A stretch of DNA of 64,000 nucleotides from an uncultured Gemmatimonadota bacterium (GTDB lineage: Bacteria; Gemmatimonadota; Gemmatimonadetes; Palauibacterales; Palauibacteraceae). Below the pieces are notes generated by a model. The model did not search any database. It was not told the origin of the DNA and saw only the letters and a list, made by a program, of their open reading frames with translations. Positions 33,378 to 41,066 of this stretch are shown here, piece by piece; within the stretch, counting starts at the first letter, position 1, and each line of letters begins with the position of its first letter. The stretch lies in assembly GCA_913043255.1 (NCBI GenBank), contig CAJWLK010000003.1:1-64000 (forward strand), given 5' to 3'. The position numbers and the translations under genes are program-made.

Positions 33378-35459
33378 ATGAAAAATCGATTTAGCGTGAA
33401 TGTCGGGTTGGTATTTATTTTGGCGGGTCTTATGCCGTTATCGGCCTACAGCCAAACGGACGTTACGGTGAGTGTCGGCGCGCGTGATCCAGCGGTTGCG
33501 CCGGATGGATCGACAATCGCGGTCTCCATTTTTGGCAAGATCTGGTTAGTGCCCATCGAGGGAGGTGCCGCCCGCCAACTCACATTCGGCCCAGGTTGGG
33601 ATACGAGTCCAGCATGGTCTCCGGATGGACAATTTTTGGTCTACGGCCACGGCGGTGCGACGGGTACAGATCTTATTGAGCGAAACCTGGTCACAAACGG
33701 TGAGCGTTATTTACATCGCGGTCAGGCTGATATTGGGCAGGTCGCGTTCAGTCATGACGGAGATTACGTGTATTTCGTCAACGATCTTTCACAATATGAT
33801 GCTCACTTATGGCGCATTCCTATCGGGGGGGGGCAACCAGAACAGTTGACGTTTACTCAGAATTGGCATGAGTGGTCATTTGCCCTTAAGCCAGGTGGGG
33901 ACCAAGTGCTTGTTGAGTCCGGTCGGTATGGAGGGGCGGATCTCTACGAGATTAATGTGAATGGAGGACCTGCCAAACGGCTTACCTCAACGCTGGCGCG
34001 TGAGATGAGTGTTACGGTTAGCCCCAACGGGAGACAGCACGCTTACGTCGAGACCCATAATGGTGTCGATCACGTCGTAGTAGTGGGCGGGACTAATACG
34101 AAGAGGATCTCTACCAGCCCGTTCGACCAGAAACAGCTTGTCTTTCACCCCGACGGGAAGTCGCTTGTGATGGTAGCTGGTCGGCAGTTGTTTCGGGTAC
34201 GGACACAGGATGGGGAGACTACCCCTATCCCGTTCACGGCTCAGTTTTCGGTCGCAGACAATCCGTCTGATGACCTAGTGATCACAAACGTGCAACTGTT
34301 CGATGCGGTAGACGGAGACGTTGTACCTGAGGCTTCCATCGTCATCCGAGATGGACGGATTGCTGAAGTTCACTCGAAACCGTTTATGACAGAAGGACTC
34401 TCCGTCCCTGTAATTGACGGAGAAGGTCGTACACTTTTGCCTGGGTTAGTTGATAACCACCATCACTTTTGGTCGCCGCTGAATGGTCCAGGGTTATTGG
34501 CCAATGGGGTGACATCAATCCGAGACCCAGGATCAGCCATTGCCGATGCTATGGACTATAAGGATGCCATTCGCTTCGGAGTTCTGGCGGGTCCGGACGT
34601 GTACACCGCCGGGCCTTTAATCGATGGCCCGGGCGGATATCACCCGATGGTTGATGTAAGCATAGATGATCCGGCGGCGGCTCCTGAGTTGGTTCGAACG
34701 TTCAAAGAACAGGGAGTTGATCTTCTGAAGGTGTATTTTCAGCTCGATCTGGATGTCCTCCAGGCCGTGGTTGCGGAAGCAGCCATTCAAGGTCTTCCGG
34801 TTACAGCGCACATCGGTGTGCGAGCGAGTTGGGAGGAGGGGATGGACGCGGGGGTCAATGGGTTTAGCCACATAAGAGTTTGGCGTGATTTCCTGCCTTT
34901 GGAGAACCAAGTAGATGGACGAGATGAATCGCTCGATGGAACCCGAAACCCCATTGGCCGCTCGCAAGCCGACTGGCGCGATATCGATCCCGCCAGCCCA
35001 GAAGTAAGTGCTTTGATTCGACGTATGGCAGAGACAGGAACTGCGCTTGATCCTACTCTTTACATTCACCGGGTTGCTGACTCGGAACTGTCTGCCCGGG
35101 ATCGAGTGCGGTTCTCGATCGAAGAATATGATACGAAAGCACAGAGCTATGCGCGTATGGGAGAGTTTGTTCGATTGGCAACAGAAGCGGGAGTTCTGCT
35201 TCTGGCAGGAACGGATGGTGTACCGCTATTCAATGAACTTGAAGCCTATGCGGCTGCCGGTGTCCCCAACGTCGACATCCTGAAGTCCGCAACAGTGAAT
35301 GGAGCCCAATGGTTGGGGCTAGAGGCCGACTTTGGTACTATTGAACCCGGGAAACGTGCACATCTTATCCTCGTCGATGGAGACCCGCTCGATAACATCG
35401 AGGATCTGCGGGAAATTGATCTCGTCGTCAAGGACGGCATCATAGTCTTCCAGAGATGA
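33378..35459 (+). CDS. Exported TolB-like propeller / amidohydrolase fusion
   Basis: 693 aa with signal peptide (VGLVFILAGLMPLSAYSQ). Residues about 30-290 are PD40/TolB-type propeller blades: PAVAPDGSTIAVSIFGKIW, SPAWSPDGQFLVYG, VAFSHDGDYVYFVND, SVTVSPNGRQHAYVE, VFHPDGKSLVMV. From about 295 an amidohydrolase follows (ITNVQLFDAVDGD, IVIRDGRIAEV, LPGLVDNHHHFWSP with the metal HxH pattern, VTAHIGVRAS, LLAGTDGVPLFNE, LILVDGDPLDNIEDL). It may hydrolyse peptides or amides outside the cell; this fusion recurs in Gemmatimonadota/Bacteroidota-like genomes. Gap to the MBL gene 31 nt, to ccdA 26 nt. Confidence 0.9.
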   Translation: MKNRFSVNVGLVFILAGLMPLSAYSQTDVTVSVGARDPAVAPDGSTIAVSIFGKIWLVPIEGGAARQLTFGPGWDTSPAWSPDGQFLVYGHGGATGTDLIERNLVTNGERYLHRGQADIGQVAFSHDGDYVYFVNDLSQYDAHLWRIPIGGGQPEQLTFTQNWHEWSFALKPGGDQVLVESGRYGGADLYEINVNGGPAKRLTSTLAREMSVTVSPNGRQHAYVETHNGVDHVVVVGGTNTKRISTSPFDQKQLVFHPDGKSLVMVAGRQLFRVRTQDGETTPIPFTAQFSVADNPSDDLVITNVQLFDAVDGDVVPEASIVIRDGRIAEVHSKPFMTEGLSVPVIDGEGRTLLPGLVDNHHHFWSPLNGPGLLANGVTSIRDPGSAIADAMDYKDAIRFGVLAGPDVYTAGPLIDGPGGYHPMVDVSIDDPAAAPELVRTFKEQGVDLLKVYFQLDLDVLQAVVAEAAIQGLPVTAHIGVRASWEEGMDAGVNGFSHIRVWRDFLPLENQVDGRDESLDGTRNPIGRSQADWRDIDPASPEVSALIRRMAETGTALDPTLYIHRVADSELSARDRVRFSIEEYDTKAQSYARMGEFVRLATEAGVLLLAGTDGVPLFNELEAYAAAGVPNVDILKSATVNGAQWLGLEADFGTIEPGKRAHLILVDGDPLDNIEDLREIDLVVKDGIIVFQR

Positions 35460-35485
35460 GGGCTCTCTTTCATTAGGCAAAGTTT

Positions 35486-36253
35486 ATGATGTCACTCGCT
35501 ACTGCGATCGGTCTTCCTCCGAATATTATCATCGCTGTGTCGCAGTTTGAGCCGGCGGGAGGCTTATCCCAGGCGCTTTCGGATAACCCGATTTTGGCAC
35601 TAGGGGCGCTTTTTGCGGCAGGGGTTCTAACAAGCCTGACACCCTGTGTTTACCCGATGATCCCGATCACCGTGTCTGTTATCGCAGGCACGGCTCAAAA
35701 GAACCAGAGTCGTCGTCGGACGATCGGACTTACGCTGACTTACGCGATAGGTTTGGCAATGCTATACGCTCTTCTCGGCCTAGTAGCCGGATTGAGTGGC
35801 ACGCTGTTCGGATCGGTAAGCGCAAGCCCATGGGCTCTATTCATGATAGGGAACCTTTTGTTGCTGTTCGCACTTGCGATGTTGGACGTTTTGCCGGTGC
35901 CAGTGCCAAGGCGCTTGTTGGCTTGGGCGGCTGAACAAAAAGGTGGTTCTTACGGAGCAGTGTTTCTGCTTGGTGCTGCTTCGGGCGTTGTAACAGCACC
36001 GTGTGGCGCTCCTGCATTTGCAGTGGTACTCACTTGGGTGGCTGCAACACAAGCCGGACTCATGGGGTTTGTGTATTTATTTGTTTTCTCTATCGGGATG
36101 ATGGCCTTGGTGATCGCGGTAGGTCTCTTTTCTGGAACCATCGCCGTCCTACCACGTTCGGGAAAATGGTTAGTCTGGGTAAAGCGATTTGCGGCGGTTC
36201 TTATGATCGGTATGGCCGAGTACTTCTTCATACGTACAGGCTTTAATCTATGA
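35486..36253 (+). CDS. CcdA/DsbD-type transmembrane thiol electron transporter
   Basis: 255-aa membrane protein corresponding to the membrane core of DsbD/CcdA. Six or more hydrophobic helices follow a short periplasmic leader. The two redox cysteines are in LTSLTPCVYPMIPI (about C54) and VVTAPCGAPAFAV (about C171), the classical pair that carries electrons from cytoplasmic thioredoxin to the periplasm. There is no periplasmic alpha or gamma thioredoxin domain fused to it. The separate thioredoxin gene overlaps it by 4 nt (ATGA at 36250-36253) and likely accepts the electrons. It could be named ccdA or scsB-like; function as a reductant importer is well supported. Confidence 0.92.
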   Translation: MMSLATAIGLPPNIIIAVSQFEPAGGLSQALSDNPILALGALFAAGVLTSLTPCVYPMIPITVSVIAGTAQKNQSRRRTIGLTLTYAIGLAMLYALLGLVAGLSGTLFGSVSASPWALFMIGNLLLLFALAMLDVLPVPVPRRLLAWAAEQKGGSYGAVFLLGAASGVVTAPCGAPAFAVVLTWVAATQAGLMGFVYLFVFSIGMMALVIAVGLFSGTIAVLPRSGKWLVWVKRFAAVLMIGMAEYFFIRTGFNL

Positions 36254-36801
36254 ATGGCATGCTGAAGGCTCATGCGGTTCGAGACTGCATAGTAATGATA
36301 TGGTTCGCCGTCCTTGTAGTTGGTTCGTTCATTCCGAGTTCACTCTTCGCACAGGCTGGACAGGGTCAGGTGGGCCTCGCAATCGGAACCATGGGTCCCA
36401 GGGCCGCACTCCAAGACCTTGAGGGTAATGATGTTGAACTTCTGGACTTTGTTTCTGACAAACCGACGCTGATCGAATTTTGGGCTTCATGGTGCGAGAA
36501 CTGTGAAGCTCTTCAACCGCAGCTCGATGATATCCATGCCAAATATGGCGATGAGGTCAACGTAGTAGCCGTGGCAGTAGCTGTTTCACAGTCGTTGCGG
36601 CGTGTTAAGAGACATGTCGACGAGCACGGAGCCGGATATCCGTATTTGTGGGATTCCCGCGGCAATGCGGTACGCGCATATGAAGCCCCCACAACCTCTG
36701 TGGTGGTTATACTTGATGCCGCGGGTAAAGTGGCCTACACAGGAGTCGGTGCCGGCCAGGATCTAATTGGAGCGATGGGAAAAGTGGTGGGCGGCCCGTA
36801 G
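36250..36801 (+). CDS. TlpA/ResA-like exported thioredoxin
   Basis: 183 aa. The N-terminal hydrophobic segment (IVMIWFAVLVVGSFIPSSLFAQ) is a signal or anchor. The thioredoxin fold shows LIEFWASWCENCEALQPQ with the redox pair WCENC near residues 80-83, and a cis-Pro region EAPTTSVVVILDAAGKVAYTGVG. The 4-nt overlap with the CcdA gene couples their translation, so this is the periplasmic partner reduced by CcdA. The gene converges on the selenocysteine-type peroxiredoxin gene, a likely client (inference). Confidence 0.92.
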   Translation: MNGMLKAHAVRDCIVMIWFAVLVVGSFIPSSLFAQAGQGQVGLAIGTMGPRAALQDLEGNDVELLDFVSDKPTLIEFWASWCENCEALQPQLDDIHAKYGDEVNVVAVAVAVSQSLRRVKRHVDEHGAGYPYLWDSRGNAVRAYEAPTTSVVVILDAAGKVAYTGVGAGQDLIGAMGKVVGGP

Positions 36802-36814
36802 CGACCACCCACCA
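36785..36814 (+). terminator. Possible terminator after ccdA-tlpA
   Basis: TGGTGGG (36785-36791) pairs with CCCACCA (36808-36814), followed by AAATATCATTTTA. The stop codon of the thioredoxin gene lies in the loop. The T-tract is imperfect, so strength is uncertain. Confidence 0.45.
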
Positions 36815-36867
36815 AATATCATTTTACGTCAATAAGTTCTGCTAACGGTCGTTGTTCGCTACGGGCC
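36793..36867. repeat. 12-bp inverted repeat spanning both convergent stop codons
   Basis: GGCCCGTAGCGA (36793-36804) is the exact reverse complement of TCGCTACGGGCC (36856-36867). The thioredoxin stop lies in the left arm and the peroxiredoxin stop in the right arm. RNA from either strand could fold into a long stem, possibly ending or stabilising the converging transcripts. It competes with the hairpin at 36785-36814. Confidence 0.6.
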
Positions 36868-37431
36868 GTCTGGCTCTGGTGTTACGTCATCAATAATTGC
36901 GGCTAATTCTTCGTATGCCGTTGGGTCAACCTGATTGAAGCGTGGAATCACGCCCGCTATTCGGCCGTCGGGTCCGATAACAATCACTGCACGGCTATCC
37001 ACCATATTGTTGTCTCGGAGTCCGCCTCCGTAGGAAGCGTAGGTAGCCCCATCGTTATCGACATCGCTCGCGAATAGAAAAGGGAAGTCCTCGTCTTTAA
37101 GCCATGAGCCCAACTCTTCCGGCGAATCATTCGAAATTCCAACAAGAACAACGTTACGTCCCTCGTTGAATACACTGGCGTACTGATCACGGTACGCTTT
37201 CATCTGAACCGTTCAGCCAGGGGTCCTAACGCGGAAAAAGAACGCTAATACCACGGTTTCGCCTCGATAATCACTGAGGCGGATTGGTTCTTTAAGTAGA
37301 CCATATCGAGTGGCGCCCGGCAGAGAAAAATTGGGCGCCATCTCTCCTTTGGCGATCAAGCCTGAGTCCTGTGCGCTTATCGGAAGTGCTACCCCCAGCG
37401 CAAAAACTCCGGTCAGAAGAAGTCGACGCAT
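36859..37431 (-). CDS. Exported peroxiredoxin with in-frame UGA at the peroxidatic Cys site (predicted selenoprotein, Sec73)
   Basis: Reading through one TGA (37213-37215) gives a 190-aa AhpC/TSA-family peroxiredoxin. Upstream of it, MRRLLLTGVFALGVALPISAQ is a signal peptide, then GEMAPNFSLPG, IRLSDYRGETVVLAFFFRVRTPG. Downstream, in the same frame, TVQMKAYRDQYASVFNEG, VVLVGISNDSPEELGSWLK and FPFLFASD continue the fold. In relatives the intervening residue is the peroxidatic Cys (TxGCTxQMxAYRDQ). Here its codon is TGA, so selenocysteine is predicted. Neither half contains a Cys, which gives a 1-Sec enzyme. The Pro of the usual PxxxTxxC motif is Phe, while the Thr is kept. A SECIS-like hairpin follows. 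AGGA lies 7 nt before the ATG. A sequencing error or nonsense mutation is the alternative. Confidence 0.85.
37178..37197 (-). promoter_or_regulatory. SECIS-like hairpin downstream of the in-frame UGA
   Basis: On the minus strand GCGTAC (37197-37192) pairs perfectly with GTACGC (37183-37178) around the 8-nt loop CGTGATCA. The loop begins 21 nt after the TGA. As I recall the published bacterial SECIS consensus (apical loop of about 3-14 nt with a G in its first two positions, about 16-37 nt from UGA), this fits: the second loop base is G. A lower stem TGAA/TTCA could extend it. The hairpin is inside coding sequence, as bacterial SECIS elements are. Confidence 0.65.
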
Positions 37432-37626
37432 CTCTCAATCCTTTCGTGCGTGTGAAACCACTTGGGACACGGTGGTGCGTGGCGCTGATTCGCGCCAGAC
37501 CGTCGCGGGCCCCTGATCGCAACGGAGTACTAGAATGCGGCCGACGGATTCGCAGAAGTGGAGGAGAGTGTACGTTCAATGGGCCAATCGTATTGAATCC
37601 AACTTATCGCCTTGAGGCATGCCCTT
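37432..37626. promoter_or_regulatory. Divergent intergenic region between peroxiredoxin and aminotransferase
   Basis: 195 nt without a credible gene, separating the divergent peroxiredoxin and aminotransferase. It should hold both promoters. I could not assign a specific operator or -10/-35 pair. Confidence 0.3.
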
Positions 37627-38862
37627 ATGTCACGAAGCTGCTTGATTCCTGCCGCCGCTCAACGCGATGGCAATGATCCAATCTTTGCCTTGCACGGTGA
37701 GGCAGTACGGAGAGCGGAGGCAGGCGAATCAATCCTTAACTCAACACTCGGCGCTCTTATGGATGACGAGGGCCACCTTGCCATCATGCCTTCGGTTTCA
37801 GAGGCCCTTGCCGGTATCCCACCCCAAAGTGCGGCGGGCTACGCACCGATAATCGGCGACTTGTCATTTCGAGAGGCTGTAATCGCGGATGTGCTGCCGG
37901 CCAAGTTGGTCTCTCAGGCAGTCGCAGTCGCGACGCCGGGGTGCACCGGCGCCATCCACCATGCCATGATGAACTTTCTTGAACCTGGCCAAGCTGCATT
38001 GGCGCCAAGTTACTACTGGGGACCGTATCAGACGATTGCAAACCATACCGGTCGTTCCGTGCAGACATTCAATATGTTTGATGAAGAGACGCGGCTTGAT
38101 CTGGAAGCTTTCGAGGCGACTATAAATAACCAGATGGTGGAACAGGGCCGAGCCCTCGTCCTATTCAATTTTCCATGTAATAACCCCACGGGGTATTCGC
38201 TTGACGAAGCAGAATGGGAGGCCGTGGCGGACATCATCCTCAACATGGGGAAAATTGGCCCGGTCGCCTTTCTACTTGACCATGCATATGCTCGCTTCGG
38301 CAGCGATGCCTCGAACCGTTGGGTTGAACATCTACCTAAGATGTTAGAATCGGCCACGGTCCTAATTGGTTGGACAATCTCGAAATCGTTCGCACAATAT
38401 GGCGCACGTGTCGGCGCATTACTGGCACTCAATCACGATTCTTCTGAGCGTGAACTCATTGCAAATGCACTTGGATATTCATGTCGTGCGACATGGTCTA
38501 ACTGTAACCACCTCGGTCTTCTCGCCGCTGCAAGACTGCTCACAGACTCCGAGCTCAGAGAACGGTCGACGAAAGAACGTGAGGGAATGATCCACTTGCT
38601 TAACGAACGAGTGGAGGTGTTCAACGATTTGGCAGGATTGGCCGATTTGCATTATCCCAGATATGAGGGGGGCTTTTTTGTCTCTGTGTTCACGCCAGAT
38701 GCGGATAAGACGGCTGATACTATGCGTGAAGCGGGTGTGTTTGTTGTCCCGATGCCGGGGGCGGTTCGGGTCGCGCTGTGCACGACCCCTGCATCAACGA
38801 TTCCTCGGTTGGTAGATGCGCTAGATGTTGGGGTTCGGGCTGCGAAGAGTATCGCTCCCTAA
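37627..38862 (+). CDS. Class I/II PLP aminotransferase
   Basis: About 411 aa from ATG 37627; a TTG five codons upstream (37612) is an alternative start. The fold-type I aspartate-aminotransferase core is visible: TPGCTGAIHHAMMNFLEPG (about 103), substrate/PLP-binding APSYYWGPYQTI, FNFPCNNPTGYSLDEAEW (conserved NNPTG), LLDHAYARF (PLP-pyridine Asp and Tyr) and the Schiff-base Lys in GWTISKSFAQYGARVG (about 253). The Arg near the C-terminus (GAVRVALCTTP) should bind the substrate carboxylate. The amino-donor specificity is not readable. It is divergent from the peroxiredoxin and followed 46 nt later by a rhodanese gene. Confidence 0.92.
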   Translation: MSRSCLIPAAAQRDGNDPIFALHGEAVRRAEAGESILNSTLGALMDDEGHLAIMPSVSEALAGIPPQSAAGYAPIIGDLSFREAVIADVLPAKLVSQAVAVATPGCTGAIHHAMMNFLEPGQAALAPSYYWGPYQTIANHTGRSVQTFNMFDEETRLDLEAFEATINNQMVEQGRALVLFNFPCNNPTGYSLDEAEWEAVADIILNMGKIGPVAFLLDHAYARFGSDASNRWVEHLPKMLESATVLIGWTISKSFAQYGARVGALLALNHDSSERELIANALGYSCRATWSNCNHLGLLAAARLLTDSELRERSTKEREGMIHLLNERVEVFNDLAGLADLHYPRYEGGFFVSVFTPDADKTADTMREAGVFVVPMPGAVRVALCTTPASTIPRLVDALDVGVRAAKSIAP

Positions 38863-38908
38863 GGAAGTTGACAGGTGGGTTCTCATGGAACAGAGGGAAC
38901 GTAAATAA

Positions 38909-39463
38909 GTGAAAGTGCGAGCTAAATTGAAATATGAAATCTTGCGAAAGTTCAGCACTGAAGTCCGTCCGTTGGCTATTGTGGTAGGTATGCTACTTGG
39001 GTGTGGTGAAGGCCCATTACTTACGGACATTGAAAAGCTGTCCCGCGTGGAAGAGATGGTTTTAGCTCTAGAAAAACGCTTTCCTGATGTTGAAACGATC
39101 ACCGTCGATGAAGTCGGAAGACTTCTTGAAAAAGACAGTGTTGTGCTGGTCGATGTTCGTGAGGCCAAAGAGCAAAAAGTCTCAATGATCCCCGGTGCGA
39201 TCTCGGTAGAAGAGTTTGAGGATGACGAGGATCGGTATGAAGAGCTAACAGTTGTGGCCTACTGTACAATCGGCCATAGAAGCTCAGAGTATGCCCAGCA
39301 GCTTACTCAGCGCGGGCGGCGTGTTCTGAACCTAAGAGGGAGCATCCTTGCGTGGGCACATGCGGGAGGACCGCTCGTGCTTAATAGTGAAGCCACCCGA
39401 ACGTTACACGTCTATGGAAGCAACTGGGATCTTGCACCGAGCCGCTTTGAAACGATCTGGTAG
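38909..39463 (+). CDS. Single-domain rhodanese-like protein with N-terminal hydrophobic segment
   Basis: 184 aa with GTG start at 38909. The rhodanese domain (about 75-165) shows ITVDEVGRLLEKDSVVLVDVR, IPGAISVEEF and the active-site loop VAYCTIGHRSSEYAQ (Cys near 119), then VLNLRGSILAWAHAGGPLV. The N-terminal PLAIVVGMLLGCGEG (about 21-35) may be a membrane anchor, signal or lipobox (LLGC). It is a predicted sulfurtransferase or persulfide carrier. It follows the aminotransferase by 46 nt and converges on the S10 peptidase gene. Confidence 0.87.
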   Translation: MKVRAKLKYEILRKFSTEVRPLAIVVGMLLGCGEGPLLTDIEKLSRVEEMVLALEKRFPDVETITVDEVGRLLEKDSVVLVDVREAKEQKVSMIPGAISVEEFEDDEDRYEELTVVAYCTIGHRSSEYAQQLTQRGRRVLNLRGSILAWAHAGGPLVLNSEATRTLHVYGSNWDLAPSRFETIW

Positions 39464-39485
39464 TTGCACCGCAAAATTCCCGTTG

Positions 39486-41015
39486 CTAGGGGACCAATCC
39501 CACCCCTGAGGTCCTCTCGATAAATCCCTCAAGGGTTTGCCGCCACTGTGGAAGTAAGCTTTGTTCCACGTACATCATGTGCCCGGCCTCAAAATCCGCA
39601 CGCTCAATATTGTCACGGAGATCTGGTGTTAACCCCATGTGGTCCATCGTCCACGATGCTGCAAAATAAGGTGTGGCTAAGTCATATACCCCGTTGATGA
39701 GCAGGATCTGAAGTTTGGGGTTTCTCCTCAGTGCAGTTGCTAAGTCTGGTGCCACGTTAGGGATCACGTTGTTGCTGATGATCCAGGAGTCAGCGCCTCC
39801 AACCCGACCCCAATTCCAGTCACCCGATCCTCTGCTGGGCACATACTCGCGGTCACCGTCGTACCCCAACTCCTGACGTACATATGTGTTGAATAAAGAG
39901 GTGTAGGCTGAGCTAAGGGCTGACGATTGTGCGTCATGATCGGGCGTCGTCTCCAGAAGATCACCACTTGGGCCGGTAAATCTTGCGTCTAGTCGAGCTA
40001 GTGAGAGACCCTGATCGCGGAGGATCTCCTTCTCGTACTCGGGAGTGGTAACCTTTAAATCTGCTTTATCAAGAAAATCACGACTGAGACCCGTATATTG
40101 ATGCATCTGCTCCAGCACTTCGTTGCGACGAGCAGGGTCTAGGCTTCCGCCCATGAGAAGTGCTGTCGCGTAGTCAGATAATGCCCATTCCTCGACCTCT
40201 TTAATGAAAGCCTCTAGATCGTTGGGGCTGCCACCTGGTAGCAGGTCGTGGTACGCCGACGTAATCGTGAGGCTGGGCAGGTTAACTATGTAAGGAAGAT
40301 CAACGCCCTGTGGGAACAGGATCGTGTTGAAATCGAGTACCGATGAGACAAGCACAATCCCGTTTAGGTCGATGTTTGCATTTTGAAGGTGTCGAGCGAG
40401 AACAACCGACCTCGTGGTCCCGTAGCTCTCACCTAACAGGTACCGCGGTGAATTCCATCGGTCGTGTTTGCTCAAGAAGCGCTGGATAAACTGTCTTAGC
40501 GAGCTTGCATCTTCATCCAGGCCCCAAAAATTGTGGTCGTCACCGACTGGTCGGCTAAAGCCGGTACCAATCGGATCGACCATTACGATATCCGCTTTGT
40601 CGAGCATCGTGTACGCGTTATCAACGAGTGGATATGGGGGGGGATCTTGCTGCCCCACGTTTGGTGTTACGACTCGACGAGGACCCATGATCCCCATATG
40701 GAGCCAAAACGATGAAGAGCCAGGCCCACCGTTATAGGCGAAAATGATTGGACGTTGGGTTGAGGGCCTGCCGTTGGAGCGAAAATAGGCCGTATAAAAG
40801 AGCTCGCCGGTCGCTTTTTCCATATCGTCGCGCAGGATGATGCTCCCGACTAATGCGTTGTACTCAACCGTTTCACCCTCAACCACGATTGAATGGCGAC
40901 TCTCCCAGTGGGAGGGTTCTGGGTCTGGAGGGGTAGGGTCGGGGATCTCTTGGGCAACGGCGTCGAACGGCCATGTAAAAGCCGAAATCACGAAAAAACG
41001 AACGATCTTACTCAT
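39486..41015 (-). CDS. Exported S10-family serine carboxypeptidase
   Basis: 509 aa with signal peptide (VRFFVISAFTWPFDAVAQ). The oxyanion motif NGGPGSSSFW is near residue 95. The nucleophile is in LLGESYGTTRSV (Ser about 197). The catalytic Asp is in INGVYDLATPYF and the His in EAGHMMYVEQS near the C-terminus. This is the full alpha/beta-hydrolase triad of serine carboxypeptidases. GGAGG lies just before the ATG. It probably trims C-terminal residues of peptides in the periplasm or outside, together with the M14 and S9 peptidases of this window. It is convergent with the rhodanese gene. Confidence 0.92.
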   Translation of the reverse strand: MSKIVRFFVISAFTWPFDAVAQEIPDPTPPDPEPSHWESRHSIVVEGETVEYNALVGSIILRDDMEKATGELFYTAYFRSNGRPSTQRPIIFAYNGGPGSSSFWLHMGIMGPRRVVTPNVGQQDPPPYPLVDNAYTMLDKADIVMVDPIGTGFSRPVGDDHNFWGLDEDASSLRQFIQRFLSKHDRWNSPRYLLGESYGTTRSVVLARHLQNANIDLNGIVLVSSVLDFNTILFPQGVDLPYIVNLPSLTITSAYHDLLPGGSPNDLEAFIKEVEEWALSDYATALLMGGSLDPARRNEVLEQMHQYTGLSRDFLDKADLKVTTPEYEKEILRDQGLSLARLDARFTGPSGDLLETTPDHDAQSSALSSAYTSLFNTYVRQELGYDGDREYVPSRGSGDWNWGRVGGADSWIISNNVIPNVAPDLATALRRNPKLQILLINGVYDLATPYFAASWTMDHMGLTPDLRDNIERADFEAGHMMYVEQSLLPQWRQTLEGFIERTSGVGLVP

Positions 41016-41066
41016 GAATCCTCCATTACAACGAACAACAAGCTAGCTAAACGATGTTGAGTCGAC

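Noticed and set aside
37213-37215. TGA as an ordinary stop, making the locus two short genes or a pseudogene
   Set aside because: The frame is continuous with family-conserved residues on both sides, the stop replaces precisely the catalytic residue, and a SECIS-like hairpin follows. No other defect is visible in the gene. It remains the main alternative and is stated as such.
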